From Bacillota bacterium (lineage in GTDB: Bacteria; Bacillota; Clostridia; Lachnospirales; Lachnospiraceae), in NCBI GenBank assembly GCA_023436225.1, contig JAEZKA010000035.1:163332-227331 (forward strand): a stretch of DNA of 64,000 bases, given 5' to 3'. Of this stretch, positions 17,884-26,219 are shown in pieces. Within the stretch, counting starts at the first letter, position 1. Every line of letters begins with the position of its first letter. Both the position numbers and the translations under genes were made by a program. Below the pieces are notes generated by a model. That model worked only from the letters and a program-made list of their open reading frames with translations, had not been told where the DNA came from and ran no database searches.

Positions 17884-17957
17884 CTACTTCTCAATCTGTC
17901 TACCAGTCTGATCTATCTCATAATTCCCTGTATAGATCAGCTGTGATACCGGTACGA
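17884..17957 (-). pseudogene. second C-terminal remnant of the polysaccharide deacetylase
   Basis: The minus strand encodes VPVSQLIYTGNYEIDQTGRQ and then IEK before a TAG, nearly identical in DNA to 8694-8770 but keeping the Gln codon that is a stop there. Only about 24 codons remain. From here to 18177 there is only a 30-codon open frame (17959-18051, one hydrophobic segment, no clear ribosome site), probably another remnant. Confidence 0.8.
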
Positions 17958-18177
17958 TTCATTGTAAGATCTGCTTCATAACCAAGGAATACATCAAGGT
18001 ATAGCCAATGATGACAAGACAGATAATATATTGAAATTTATATATTCCCATCGCATTAGGAAACAGGCAAATCAGCGGTTAATTCACCTTCTGTAATAAT
18101 TCTGTTAAAAAGATGGTTGCATTTCAAAATTTCTAAAAATCTGTTTTCCCTTATTTGGTCACGTTAATCTTTTCATT

Positions 18178-18864
18178 CTATAATATTCTTCCTAACAAAT
18201 CATCCATAATACTTTGAGCGGCTGCTGCTATCTCATCTTCCCCAGCCTTTTCCAGTATCTCTAAAAACAATTCCGGCGGCTGTGCCCCGGGTACCACATA
18301 TTTACGATTAATTATATAGTACGGCACACCGTCTATTCCTAATCTTCTAGCAGCCTCTTCGTCTTTTGTAACCTCTTCCCTGTACTGATCGGTTTTTAAG
18401 ATACTTATTACCTTTTCGCTGTTCAGACCAACCTCTCCGGCAAGACGGGCTAATATAGAATGATCCGATATATCCAACGCATCGACAAAATGTGCCTTAG
18501 AAATTCTTTCTGCCATCTCCTCTGCCTTGTTTTCTGTCTTTGCATACTGTAAGACTCTGTGGGCATCTAATGTATTCTTAGGAATAACCTCATCAATATT
18601 AAAATCCAGCCCTACTTCCTTCGCTTTATCCACCAAATAATGATTAGAGGCTTTCGCTTCTTCCAATGTCATGTGATATTTTCTCGCCGTAATTTCATTC
18701 ATGGTTTCATTACTATGTTCTTCGTCGAAGGTATTGATCTCAAAGCTGTTAAAAACCAATGTAACTTCATCCTCATAATTAAACTTGCTCAAAGCGATTT
18801 CTAATCTTCTTTTCCCTATATAACAAAGCGGACAAACGAAATCATACCACACCTCTATTTTCAT
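18178..18864 (-). CDS. DsbA-family (FrnE-like) thiol oxidoreductase
   Basis: 228 residues; the start at 18864 has TAGGAGG at proper spacing, while an ATG 18 bases upstream does not. The thioredoxin-fold active site C-P-L-C is at residues 11-14 (EVWYDFVCPLCYIGKRRLE), followed by the helical insertion, and GVPYYIINRKYVVPGAQP carries the cis-Pro. There is no signal peptide, so it is cytoplasmic like other FrnE/DSBA oxidoreductases. It lies 36 bp after a Nif11-type precursor gene with two core cysteines and might act on disulfides in that peptide; that is speculation. It could equally be an unrelated stress protein. Confidence 0.88.
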   Translation of the reverse strand: MKIEVWYDFVCPLCYIGKRRLEIALSKFNYEDEVTLVFNSFEINTFDEEHSNETMNEITARKYHMTLEEAKASNHYLVDKAKEVGLDFNIDEVIPKNTLDAHRVLQYAKTENKAEEMAERISKAHFVDALDISDHSILARLAGEVGLNSEKVISILKTDQYREEVTKDEEAARRLGIDGVPYYIINRKYVVPGAQPPELFLEILEKAGEDEIAAAAQSIMDDLLGRIL

Positions 18865-18918
18865 GTCATACCTCCTACCCATACCTGTATACTATCCCAT
18901 GATTAAATTCCATTCATT

Positions 18919-19206
18919 TTATTCTGCAGGTTGACAGCGAAGCCTTGTATCTCCCGGTTCACAAGGTAAAAACATCGTCGCCCCGCCACCAACCACAATG
19001 CTTAACTCCGCTTCGCTTAATTCTCTGTTTGCTTTTTTACGAAACTCTTGATCGACTTCTTTCAGTTCACTTATTCCAAAGTCATAACCTGCTTTCGCTA
19101 CAAAATCGTAAAAGTCTTTGTCATCCTCAATCTTAGTTACTTGGTTAGCAAACTCCCTATTCGTATACATCTTTTGTACAAAAAGCCTAGCTGATTCTAT
19201 ACTCAT
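18919..19206 (-). CDS. Nif11-type RiPP precursor peptide with triple-glycine cleavage site
   Basis: A 95-residue peptide. Residues 1-72 form a Nif11-like leader: the opening SIESARLFVQKMYTNREFA and the repeated acidic/hydrophobic pattern, ending ELSEAELSIVVGGG at 62-75. The Gly-Gly-Gly at 73-75 is the expected cut for the C39 exporter encoded at 22653. The remaining 20-residue core contains C82 and C91 with acidic and Pro residues. A ribosome site (AAAAGGAGAT) precedes the ATG. No modifying enzyme is seen nearby, so the core may be used unmodified or with a disulfide. Confidence 0.8.
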   Translation of the reverse strand: MSIESARLFVQKMYTNREFANQVTKIEDDKDFYDFVAKAGYDFGISELKEVDQEFRKKANRELSEAELSIVVGGGATMFLPCEPGDTRLRCQPAE

Positions 19207-19248
19207 ACCAATATCTCCTTTTCTGCTGGTATATTACATCATCCGATG

Positions 19249-19752
19249 TTAATCAAGCATTAATTTTCTTAGCATAGTGATTGCCCGATGTTGCAGAAAT
19301 TTTGCATTGTTGTAGCTAATTTTCATAAGTCGTGCAACCTCGGTCGGAGTATATCCATGATAATAACGTAGAATAATAACATCTCTCTCCCTCTCAGGCA
19401 GACGCTCCAGTGCGATTGCCAGGGTTTCCAGTTCTTCTTCCTTTATCAACGTTTCTATAAAAGGTTCGGCACCATCGGGAAGCTCTGTGATCTCCCCTGT
19501 ATCAGTCATATGGCCCTGTCTCGCCTTGGAACGATAATAGTTGCATACCTGATTATGAGTTATCGCATAAATCCAAGTTGAAAGACTCGCTTTTGTACAG
19601 TCATACTGATCCAGCTTCTGATAAATCTTTAGAAAAATGCAGGAAAGCAAATCCTCCGCATCATGAGGATGCGCAACCTTAGTTATTATGTACCCATATA
19701 CTCTGTCTTTATAATCGAGATATATTTGATCGCGTAGGATAGCATCACTCAT
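19249..19752 (-). CDS. ECF-type sigma-70 family factor
   Basis: 167 residues from the ATG at 19752, which follows GGAGGATAACAAAG; a longer open frame upstream is not used. Region 2 runs from DQIYLDYKDRVYGYIITKV through HDAEDLLSCIFLKIYQKL to WIYAITHNQVCNYYRSKAR; region 4 is LPERERDVIILRYYHGYTPTEVARLM. Its start overlaps the end of the preceding 70-codon gene by eight bases, indicating translational coupling. It may drive the surrounding precursor/exporter genes; no target promoter could be assigned. Confidence 0.88.
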   Translation of the reverse strand: MSDAILRDQIYLDYKDRVYGYIITKVAHPHDAEDLLSCIFLKIYQKLDQYDCTKASLSTWIYAITHNQVCNYYRSKARQGHMTDTGEITELPDGAEPFIETLIKEEELETLAIALERLPERERDVIILRYYHGYTPTEVARLMKISYNNAKFLQHRAITMLRKLMLD

Positions 19753-19957
19753 CTTTGTTATCCTCCATAGAGGGAGTATGCTGCTTATATAGATCACCTG
19801 CCGCATAAATCTCGAGCTCATCATCGGAAAGAGCATGTTCTTTCGTTCCAATAGCATACCTTGCCTCAGTTGCTTTGATGATCTGTTCCAGATTCTTATT
19901 TCTTGAAATATACTGAAAATCAAATAATCTCTCTAATCTTGCTTCTATTTTTGGCAT
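19745..19957 (-). CDS. small acidic protein coupled to the sigma factor
   Basis: 70 residues starting MPKIEARLERLFDFQ, with GTAGGAG before the ATG. It overlaps the sigma gene start. The charged helical N-terminus and the segment ALSDDELEIYAAGD are visible; the latter resembles the end of double-glycine leaders (LSDEELExVxGG) but lacks the Gly-Gly pair. There is no membrane segment, so it is not a usual anti-sigma factor. It could be a soluble regulator of the sigma factor or a degenerate leader. Family not recognised. Confidence 0.6.
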   Translation of the reverse strand: MPKIEARLERLFDFQYISRNKNLEQIIKATEARYAIGTKEHALSDDELEIYAAGDLYKQHTPSMEDNKDE

Positions 19958-20025
19958 ACCCACTCCTACTCCGGATATATCCCAGCTATCATACCTGAAA
20001 TTTCTTAGGTTTACTCATTCTCCTA

Positions 20026-20295
20026 TTACTTCCGATTATTCGGGTCTGAACAAACACCTTTCTCTTTGATATATTTGCTGCAATTTCCGCACTTCAAAAG
20101 ATTAGAGCAAACCACACAGGTTGACACTCCGGTATGCCGTGAAAAGCTACTGTTCCCGCAGGTACAGCGCCAAGCAGGACACATTCTGCTTTCTGCTATA
20201 TAAGGCATACCATTTTCATCATATTGCTCCGCTTTGATAAAGCCACCTATCACTTCGTTCAGTTCGTCGTCGTTCATTTCATAAAAGCTTTGCAT
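20026..20295 (-). CDS. eight-cysteine peptide with double-glycine leader
   Basis: 89 residues preceded by AAAGGGG. The N-terminal MNDDELNEVIGG ends in Gly17-Gly18, the classic cut for C39-type exporters. The 71-residue core has eight Cys at 39, 44, 46, 60, 63, 69, 72 and 82, including CVVC and CGNC, a pattern that suggests zinc-ribbon-like metal binding or several disulfides. It is directly downstream (132 bp) of the two NHLM exporter genes. It is probably an exported bacteriocin or signalling peptide. No maturase is visible, and the family is not recognised. Confidence 0.75.
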   Translation of the reverse strand: MQSFYEMNDDELNEVIGGFIKAEQYDENGMPYIAESRMCPAWRCTCGNSSFSRHTGVSTCVVCSNLLKCGNCSKYIKEKGVCSDPNNRK

Positions 20296-20427
20296 TATAA
20301 CCCCTTTCTGCCGCTTGAACGGCTACCGCATTATAATTTTGTATCCCGGTATTTTTCTTTTCAATCCTTTATACACCGCTGCATGCGAAAAGTTAGATGT
20401 AATATAAATAAATTTTTAACCTATCCG

Positions 20428-22641
20428 TTAGAATAAAGTCGTTTTTCCTACATACTGTGTGTCGTCTAAGCGTTGCCTTTGAACAAGCTCGGCAAAGTAT
20501 CCTCCGCTGCTGATTAAATCATCATATTTGCCATCTTCGATGATCTTTCCTTTATCTAGTACGATGATACGATCGCACTGCTTTATCGTCGATAACCGAT
20601 GGGCAATCACAATTCGAGTACATTTTAGATGGTCCAGTGACCCCGATACCTTCTTCTGGGTAATGTTATCCAGAGCACTCGTTGCCTCGTCAAACATTAG
20701 TATCTTCGGCTTTGGTGCGATTGCTCTGGCGATCATCAGGCGTTGTCTTTGACCACCGGAGACGCCGCCGCTGCCTTCTGATATGATTGTGTTCATCCCC
20801 ATTGGCATAGCGCGAATGTCGTCTGCAATCCCTGCCATTTCTGCTGCCTCCCAGGCCTCAGTCATCGTTAGCCAGGGCGAGGAAATTGTTATATTTGAAA
20901 AAATATCTCCTAAAAAGAGCTTCCCCGATTGCATAACGACACCGATATTATGACGTAAGGACTTCAGATCCAGTGTTGCCAGATCCTTGCCGTCATAATA
21001 GACAGCACCCTTGATCGGCTGTTCAAAGCCAAGCATCAATCGCATGAGGGTTGATTTTCCGCAGCCTGTCGCACCGACAATCGCAACATACTGACCGGAA
21101 CGGATTTTCAGAGATATATTATCCAGTACGAGGGGCATGCTGTCGTTATACCAAAACGATACATTGTTGAGCTCAATGGAACCGGAGAGCTTTGTAACAA
21201 CCTTTTTATCGTTGGATATTTCAGGTACCGTCTTAATAATCGGCAGAGCCATTTCAAGAACCGGTTTGATATTCGCTACCGTTAATGCAATTCCTGCCAG
21301 AGAAGTAAATGCACCGCTCACCATACCATAGGAGATGTTAAATGCCATATAATCTGCCACTCCCACCTTCGAGGTTACGGCCAGATAGTAAAGTACAATC
21401 ATTCCGACAGAACTAATGATCATGGAAAACACGTTGTTTAACTTAATAAACAGAGGGGGATCATAGGTCAGCTTGGCAGATTTTGAGTATAGATTTGCCC
21501 AATTAGCAAAAACACGCCTCTCTGCCCCTGCCAGTTTCAGCTTTTGTACTCCTGATATCAGTGAATATACTAATCCGTTTTGCTTTGCTCCCAGCTCCAT
21601 CATTTGTTTGGATCGGTTCATCTGTACCAGCGTTGAGATCAAAGAAAAACCTACTGTTGTCAGCATAATGATTAATGCCGGTACAACTAACACCGGAGCA
21701 AAGGCGAAAATCTGTCCGATATAGATCAGAGAGAAAATGGAGGTTAATCCCGTTGTCAGGATCGCATTGGCAAGCATACTGCAAAGACTGCCGATGGACT
21801 GCGCACGACTTGACAGCTCACCGGAACTGTATTCCTTAAAAAATGAAGCCGGTAATGATAAGACACGCATCATGGTTGCTGCTTGTACTGCAATATTCAT
21901 TTTCGTTTTGATCCGATTCATGATCAGATTTTTTGTGATATTAATCAGAGCCGAGGATATGGCTACACCGATCAATAATACACTCGCCGGAATAAGCAGT
22001 CCTAAATTACTGCTGTTTATCACCTGTCCGAATATGACTTTATTGGTGTAAGGTGTAAAAAGTCCGATCAGGGTAACTGCCAGGGTAGCAATCGCCACCA
22101 TAACAAAGTCACTTACCGACAGAGTGCCGATAATGTATTGAAGAAGGTCCTTGATGGAAAGTACCTTGAGCGGTAAGGGTTTATAAAAGCAGATTGCCTC
22201 GTCCTCGATATTCTTCGAAGTCTCAGAAGTAACTTTAATCCGTTTACCACTTTTGCGGTCATAGTAAGTATATCCGGACATGCCACTCGGAATGATTGCA
22301 ATGATCTCACCTTCCTTGGTTTTTCCCAGCAGAGCACCAATACCATCCTTAAACCAGTTCCCTTCTAACTTTACGATACGCCGCATAATCCCTGATGGTC
22401 GCAAAAGAAACTCCAGCTGATCATTCAGATTCTTCAGCCCTCGCGGCAATTCCTGTGATTTTACGCGATAGTACTTCAGTATTTCATCGATAGCATCCTT
22501 GGCTAATACCCGAAGATCAAAATCAAGATCGGATAAGACACCTCTGCCCATAATGACGCTGGACATATTCGCGAAGCTGTATGCAAAGCTGTCCTCATCA
22601 CTTTTAATACGCTGTTTTATTTGTTCATCGTATAAGCCCAT
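20428..22641 (-). CDS. NHLM-type RiPP export ABC transporter, second ATP-binding subunit
   Basis: 737 residues: a soluble N-terminal domain (about 1-165) without peptidase motifs, six helices (about 170-460) and a C-terminal ABC ATPase. Walker A is IVGATGCGKST, the signature is GVSGGQRQRL, Walker B is ILMFDEATSAL and the H-loop is IVIAHRLST. It matches the NHLM bacteriocin ATP-binding protein 2 group that pairs with a peptidase-bearing partner, encoded 11 bp upstream. Together they should form a heterodimeric exporter. RBS GGAGGTGCAAAG. Confidence 0.88.
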   Translation of the reverse strand: MGLYDEQIKQRIKSDEDSFAYSFANMSSVIMGRGVLSDLDFDLRVLAKDAIDEILKYYRVKSQELPRGLKNLNDQLEFLLRPSGIMRRIVKLEGNWFKDGIGALLGKTKEGEIIAIIPSGMSGYTYYDRKSGKRIKVTSETSKNIEDEAICFYKPLPLKVLSIKDLLQYIIGTLSVSDFVMVAIATLAVTLIGLFTPYTNKVIFGQVINSSNLGLLIPASVLLIGVAISSALINITKNLIMNRIKTKMNIAVQAATMMRVLSLPASFFKEYSSGELSSRAQSIGSLCSMLANAILTTGLTSIFSLIYIGQIFAFAPVLVVPALIIMLTTVGFSLISTLVQMNRSKQMMELGAKQNGLVYSLISGVQKLKLAGAERRVFANWANLYSKSAKLTYDPPLFIKLNNVFSMIISSVGMIVLYYLAVTSKVGVADYMAFNISYGMVSGAFTSLAGIALTVANIKPVLEMALPIIKTVPEISNDKKVVTKLSGSIELNNVSFWYNDSMPLVLDNISLKIRSGQYVAIVGATGCGKSTLMRLMLGFEQPIKGAVYYDGKDLATLDLKSLRHNIGVVMQSGKLFLGDIFSNITISSPWLTMTEAWEAAEMAGIADDIRAMPMGMNTIISEGSGGVSGGQRQRLMIARAIAPKPKILMFDEATSALDNITQKKVSGSLDHLKCTRIVIAHRLSTIKQCDRIIVLDKGKIIEDGKYDDLISSGGYFAELVQRQRLDDTQYVGKTTLF

Positions 22642-22652
22642 CTTTGCACCTC

Positions 22653-24830
22653 CTATTCGTTACTGACAAGCTGTGTATACATACCGTTCCTGGCATATAA
22701 TTCCTCATGGGTTCCACGTTCCACAACCTTGCCCTTATCCATAACAATGATTTCGTCACAATCCCGTATGGTGGATAGTCGATGAGCTACTACGATACAG
22801 GTGATTCCCCTGTCCTTAATCGCCTTAACCACCTCGTATTCGGTCTTCGCATCCAGTGCACTGGTCGCCTCATCCAATATGATAATGGTGGGATCACCGG
22901 CAAGCACTCTGGCAATCTCCATTCTTTGACGCTGTCCGCCAGAGAAATCCTTACCACCCTCCATGATTTTGTAGCTGTAACCGCCGTCGCGCTGCATGAT
23001 ATCCTCATGAAGACTTGCATCTCTTGCAGCCATGATCATCTCAAAATCCTCGATGGAGTTATCCCACATTCTGATATTATTTGCTATGGTATCTTCAAAC
23101 AGGATGATATCCTGGTCTACAACAGACAAAGAGCCTGTAAAAATCTCATGGTTTATTTCCTTTAAGGGCTTGCCGTCAAAGAGGATCTCTCCGCTCCAGG
23201 GTGTATACAATCCGGAGATCAGCTTTGATAGGGTGGATTTCCCGCAACCGCTTGAGCCGACGAAGGCAACTCGACTCCCTTGCTTCAGGGTCAGATTAAA
23301 ATCCTCAATCAGGGGTTCACTTAATCTTGAGTAACCAAAGGTAATATGTTTCATTTCAAGCTGTCCGCTCAACTTATCATAAGATTCCAAGACATTTCCA
23401 CCACTGTATTCCACATCGGGAGGATAGTTCATAATATCCTCGATCCGTTCCATGTTGGTTCTCATTTCGCTGATCGACTGCCCGGTAGAAATCAGGGACT
23501 GTGCCGGTGCATTAAAGGACCCCATGAACCCCTGGAATGCCAGAATCATACCTACGGTAAACTTTCCCTGCATCGTCAGTGCTACACCGATCATCAGTAT
23601 GGCAACATTAATAATGGTGGATACAAGGGCCGGAACCGCTCCAAAATATTGATTTAGTTTCGCGTATTTGACAGAAGAGGTATTTACTGCTGCCTGGTAT
23701 CCTGACCATTTCTCAAAAAATCCGTTTTCGGCACCGGAGGCTTTGATGGTTTCGATCATCTCGATCCCGGCAACGGTTGCTCCGGCCAGTTTACCGCTGT
23801 CACGCATTTGAACTCTGGTAATGTTTACTCTCTTTTTGGAGATTAGACCTGCAAGACCGATATTAATGACAACCGAACATAGTCCGATCAGTGTAAGCAG
23901 CGGGCTATAACGGAGCATAACCACAAGATAAAAGAGGAGCATCACAAAATTCAGCCATAGGGGTGCAAGCTGCTTGATCAATGAGGAAGCAACTCCTTCG
24001 TTTGAGCTTTGTCTGGAAGTAATATCACCTGCCATACGTTGAGAAAAGAACTCCATCGGCATACGAAGAACATGCCACATAAAGGTAGAGTTTGCGACAA
24101 TCGCAAGCTTGCCCTCAATCTTAAGCATATAGATCGCATTGATCCAGCTTACAACAATCTGAATGAGCGCAATTCCTGCCATCGCAAAAAGTAACGGATA
24201 AAGCCAGCTGTCATTCAGCCCGGTGAGCAGCACATCCATAAAGATCCGTGAAAAGACAGGATTAATAATACCGATCAGAGAGGTTATGGTTGTGGTAAGT
24301 ATAATAAATGCAAAGGCTGCTCCGGTACCCTTCAAACGCTTTTTGGCAAAACCAATGATTGACTTCGGTTTTCCGCCCGGCTCAAAGTTCTCGGTCGGCG
24401 TAAACTGCAGGCATACCCCTGTAAATGCCTCATCAAATTGTTCCATCGGAATGCGCATGGAACCCTTTGCAGGATCGTTAATGATCGCATGATCGCCCCT
24501 GAAGCCGTTCAGTACAACAAAATGGTTGAAATTCCAATGGATGATACAGGGAAAGCTGCCATTCTCCTTTAACTCACTTGGCTCATAACGATAACCCTTT
24601 GCGGTAAATCCGTAATACCTTGCTGCCTTCAGTATATTTACTGCACTTGAGCCATCACGTGATACTCCGCAATCAGAGCGCACCTGTTCAAGAGGCAACC
24701 ACTTACCATAATAGGCAAGTATCATCGCAAGGGATGCTGCACCGCATTCCAGTGCCTCCATTTGCATAACGACCGGTACTTTGGCATAGCCCTTTTTTAT
24801 TGGTGATGGTATATGAGATATCTTCGTCAT
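22653..24830 (-). CDS. C39 peptidase-containing NHLM ABC exporter (PCAT)
   Basis: 725 residues from the ATG at 24830. The N-terminal C39 domain has Cys29 in QMEALECGAAS, His in FNHFVVLNG and Asp in INDPAKG, a complete catalytic triad for cleaving double-glycine leaders. Six helices follow (about 165-460), then an ABC ATPase with VGSSGCGKST, DFSGGQRQR and IIILDEATSAL. It should cut and export the Gly-Gly peptides at 18919 and 20026, and possibly the one at 41301. It is preceded by a short HlyD-like gene ending within 12 bases of its start. Confidence 0.92.
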   Translation of the reverse strand: MTKISHIPSPIKKGYAKVPVVMQMEALECGAASLAMILAYYGKWLPLEQVRSDCGVSRDGSSAVNILKAARYYGFTAKGYRYEPSELKENGSFPCIIHWNFNHFVVLNGFRGDHAIINDPAKGSMRIPMEQFDEAFTGVCLQFTPTENFEPGGKPKSIIGFAKKRLKGTGAAFAFIILTTTITSLIGIINPVFSRIFMDVLLTGLNDSWLYPLLFAMAGIALIQIVVSWINAIYMLKIEGKLAIVANSTFMWHVLRMPMEFFSQRMAGDITSRQSSNEGVASSLIKQLAPLWLNFVMLLFYLVVMLRYSPLLTLIGLCSVVINIGLAGLISKKRVNITRVQMRDSGKLAGATVAGIEMIETIKASGAENGFFEKWSGYQAAVNTSSVKYAKLNQYFGAVPALVSTIINVAILMIGVALTMQGKFTVGMILAFQGFMGSFNAPAQSLISTGQSISEMRTNMERIEDIMNYPPDVEYSGGNVLESYDKLSGQLEMKHITFGYSRLSEPLIEDFNLTLKQGSRVAFVGSSGCGKSTLSKLISGLYTPWSGEILFDGKPLKEINHEIFTGSLSVVDQDIILFEDTIANNIRMWDNSIEDFEMIMAARDASLHEDIMQRDGGYSYKIMEGGKDFSGGQRQRMEIARVLAGDPTIIILDEATSALDAKTEYEVVKAIKDRGITCIVVAHRLSTIRDCDEIIVMDKGKVVERGTHEELYARNGMYTQLVSNE

Positions 24831-24841
24831 AATTGATTCCC

Positions 24842-25102
24842 TCAATTCATTATAAAGCTGATCGGATGTACTTCTTCCGTTACCGTAGTCACAACAGCAT
24901 TTCCGTTTTCATCCGCCCGGGTTACATTCCTGTTCATCTCCAGTGTTCCAAATACACTCCACACAAGTACCGACACAAGCAGTATGATCGCGGCAATCAT
25001 TATGATCCACGCACTTGGATTCGATACCTTAATATAATCATTTAGCTGTTCTGGTGACTGTACTTTGTCGATACTTGACTGTCTGAATACTGAGTTATTC
25101 AT
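24842..25102 (-). CDS. short HlyD-like exporter accessory protein
   Basis: 86 residues with AAGGAGG before the ATG. The N-terminal tail and membrane helix (about 33-52, WIIMIAAIILLVSVLVWSVFG) match the start of NHLM HlyD-family adaptors, which normally run 250 residues or more. After the helix there are only about 34 residues, and the lipoyl/coiled-coil and beta-barrel parts are absent. Either a gene truncated to its anchor or a naturally minimal subunit; the intact ribosome site and tight spacing to the exporter gene argue that it is still translated. Confidence 0.7.
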   Translation of the reverse strand: MNNSVFRQSSIDKVQSPEQLNDYIKVSNPSAWIIMIAAIILLVSVLVWSVFGTLEMNRNVTRADENGNAVVTTVTEEVHPISFIMN

Positions 25103-25139
25103 AATACCCCTCCTTACTTAATATTACTTAATTTGTAAC

Positions 25140-26219
25140 CTATAAAATAAGCGTGATATGGTTCTCCTTATCCCAACTCCAGGTATGCTCTTTGGTTAAG
25201 CCTAATACCATCCTGAGGGACAGTTCATCTGCCTGCTCGGTAAATGGGTCATACGAGGGTCCGTAATAGGATATCGCAGCCTCACAGGAACCGTCGAGCT
25301 CAGAGACAGAGACTGAGAACCGTAGGGGGAATACCTCTTTGCCCCGACACAGAAGAGTCTGTACACATAGCTCCTCAAAAACCAATTGAAGGTTGTTGAT
25401 CTGCCTTTGGGACAACAGCTCCTTGCGACCAAATTCCTCAATACCGGTACTCACCTCAATAAAGTCAAAGGTGGGCGATGCTATCTCACAATCAAAGGTT
25501 TTAAGTCGTTTGACGAAGGCACGGGTACGCTCCCGTTTCGGATGATCAAAGATCTGCTCCGGAGGGCCGTCCTCATAGATTCCTCCCTCATCCATGTAAA
25601 AGATGCGGGTAGACACATCCCTGGCAAATTTCATCTCATGGGTAACGATTAACATAGTCAATCCTTCCCTGGCTAGAGATCGAATAACGGCCAGCACCTC
25701 CCCTACCATAGTGGGATCCAGCGCCGAGGTGGGCTCGTCAAAAAGGATGATCTCGGGTTTCATCGCTAACGCTCGGGCGATGGCTACACGCTGTTTCTGA
25801 CCTCCCGACAATTCATCCGGATAATTTAATGCCTTTTCAGCAAGGCCTACGGTGGCCAGAAGGCGCATACCCTCGTCATATGCCTCCTGTTTGGACAGCT
25901 TTAATAAATCTATAGGTCCCAGCATAATATTCTCGATTACGGTCAAGTGTGAAAACAGATTGAAGGATTGGAACACCATACCCATCTTGCGTCGGACAGC
26001 GGAAATATCCGTACCATTTGCTGTGATAATAGCACCGCCTACGCTGATCTCACCTGAGGTTGGTCTCTCCAGTAGATTAAGACATCGTAACAGCGTTGAC
26101 TTACCTGTGCCGGAGGGCCCGATGATAGAGATCACTTCACCCTTATTTATGTTCACATTGACATCAGAAAATGGTGTCACGTTGTTATATTCTTTTTTCA
26201 GATGTTTAATTGATATCAT
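25140..26219 (-). CDS. amino-acid ABC transporter ATPase fused to an RsbW-like domain
   Basis: 359 residues. Residues 1-240 are a GlnQ/HisP-type ATPase (IIGPSGTGKST, LSGGQKQRVA, IILFDEPTSALDP, TLMIVTHEM). Residues about 245-359 are an added domain resembling the RsbW-type HATPase: LVFEELCVQTLL at the N-box position (Asn replaced by Gln) and YYGPSYDPF at the G1 position. The glycine-rich lid is not conserved, so ATP binding by this domain is doubtful. It overlaps the upstream permease gene by ATGA. Polar amino acid uptake; the extra domain may let a partner protein gate the ATPase. Confidence 0.88.
   Translation of the reverse strand: MISIKHLKKEYNNVTPFSDVNVNINKGEVISIIGPSGTGKSTLLRCLNLLERPTSGEISVGGAIITANGTDISAVRRKMGMVFQSFNLFSHLTVIENIMLGPIDLLKLSKQEAYDEGMRLLATVGLAEKALNYPDELSGGQKQRVAIARALAMKPEIILFDEPTSALDPTMVGEVLAVIRSLAREGLTMLIVTHEMKFARDVSTRIFYMDEGGIYEDGPPEQIFDHPKRERTRAFVKRLKTFDCEIASPTFDFIEVSTGIEEFGRKELLSQRQINNLQLVFEELCVQTLLCRGKEVFPLRFSVSVSELDGSCEAAISYYGPSYDPFTEQADELSLRMVLGLTKEHTWSWDKENHITLIL

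Noticed and set aside
17959..18051. 30-codon frame with one hydrophobic segment
   Set aside because: No clear ribosome site and lies in decayed DNA; not called as a gene.
18919..19206. The Nif11 peptide as part of a nitrogen-fixation locus
   Set aside because: Nif11-like leaders are common in RiPP precursors; no nif genes are present, and the Gly-Gly-Gly site and C39 exporter fit a precursor.
19249..19752. The ECF sigma factor as the partner of the STAS/RsbW module
   Set aside because: It is over 20 kb from the STAS gene, belongs to the ECF type not usually controlled by RsbW proteins, and has its own coupled small gene. Not supported by sequence.
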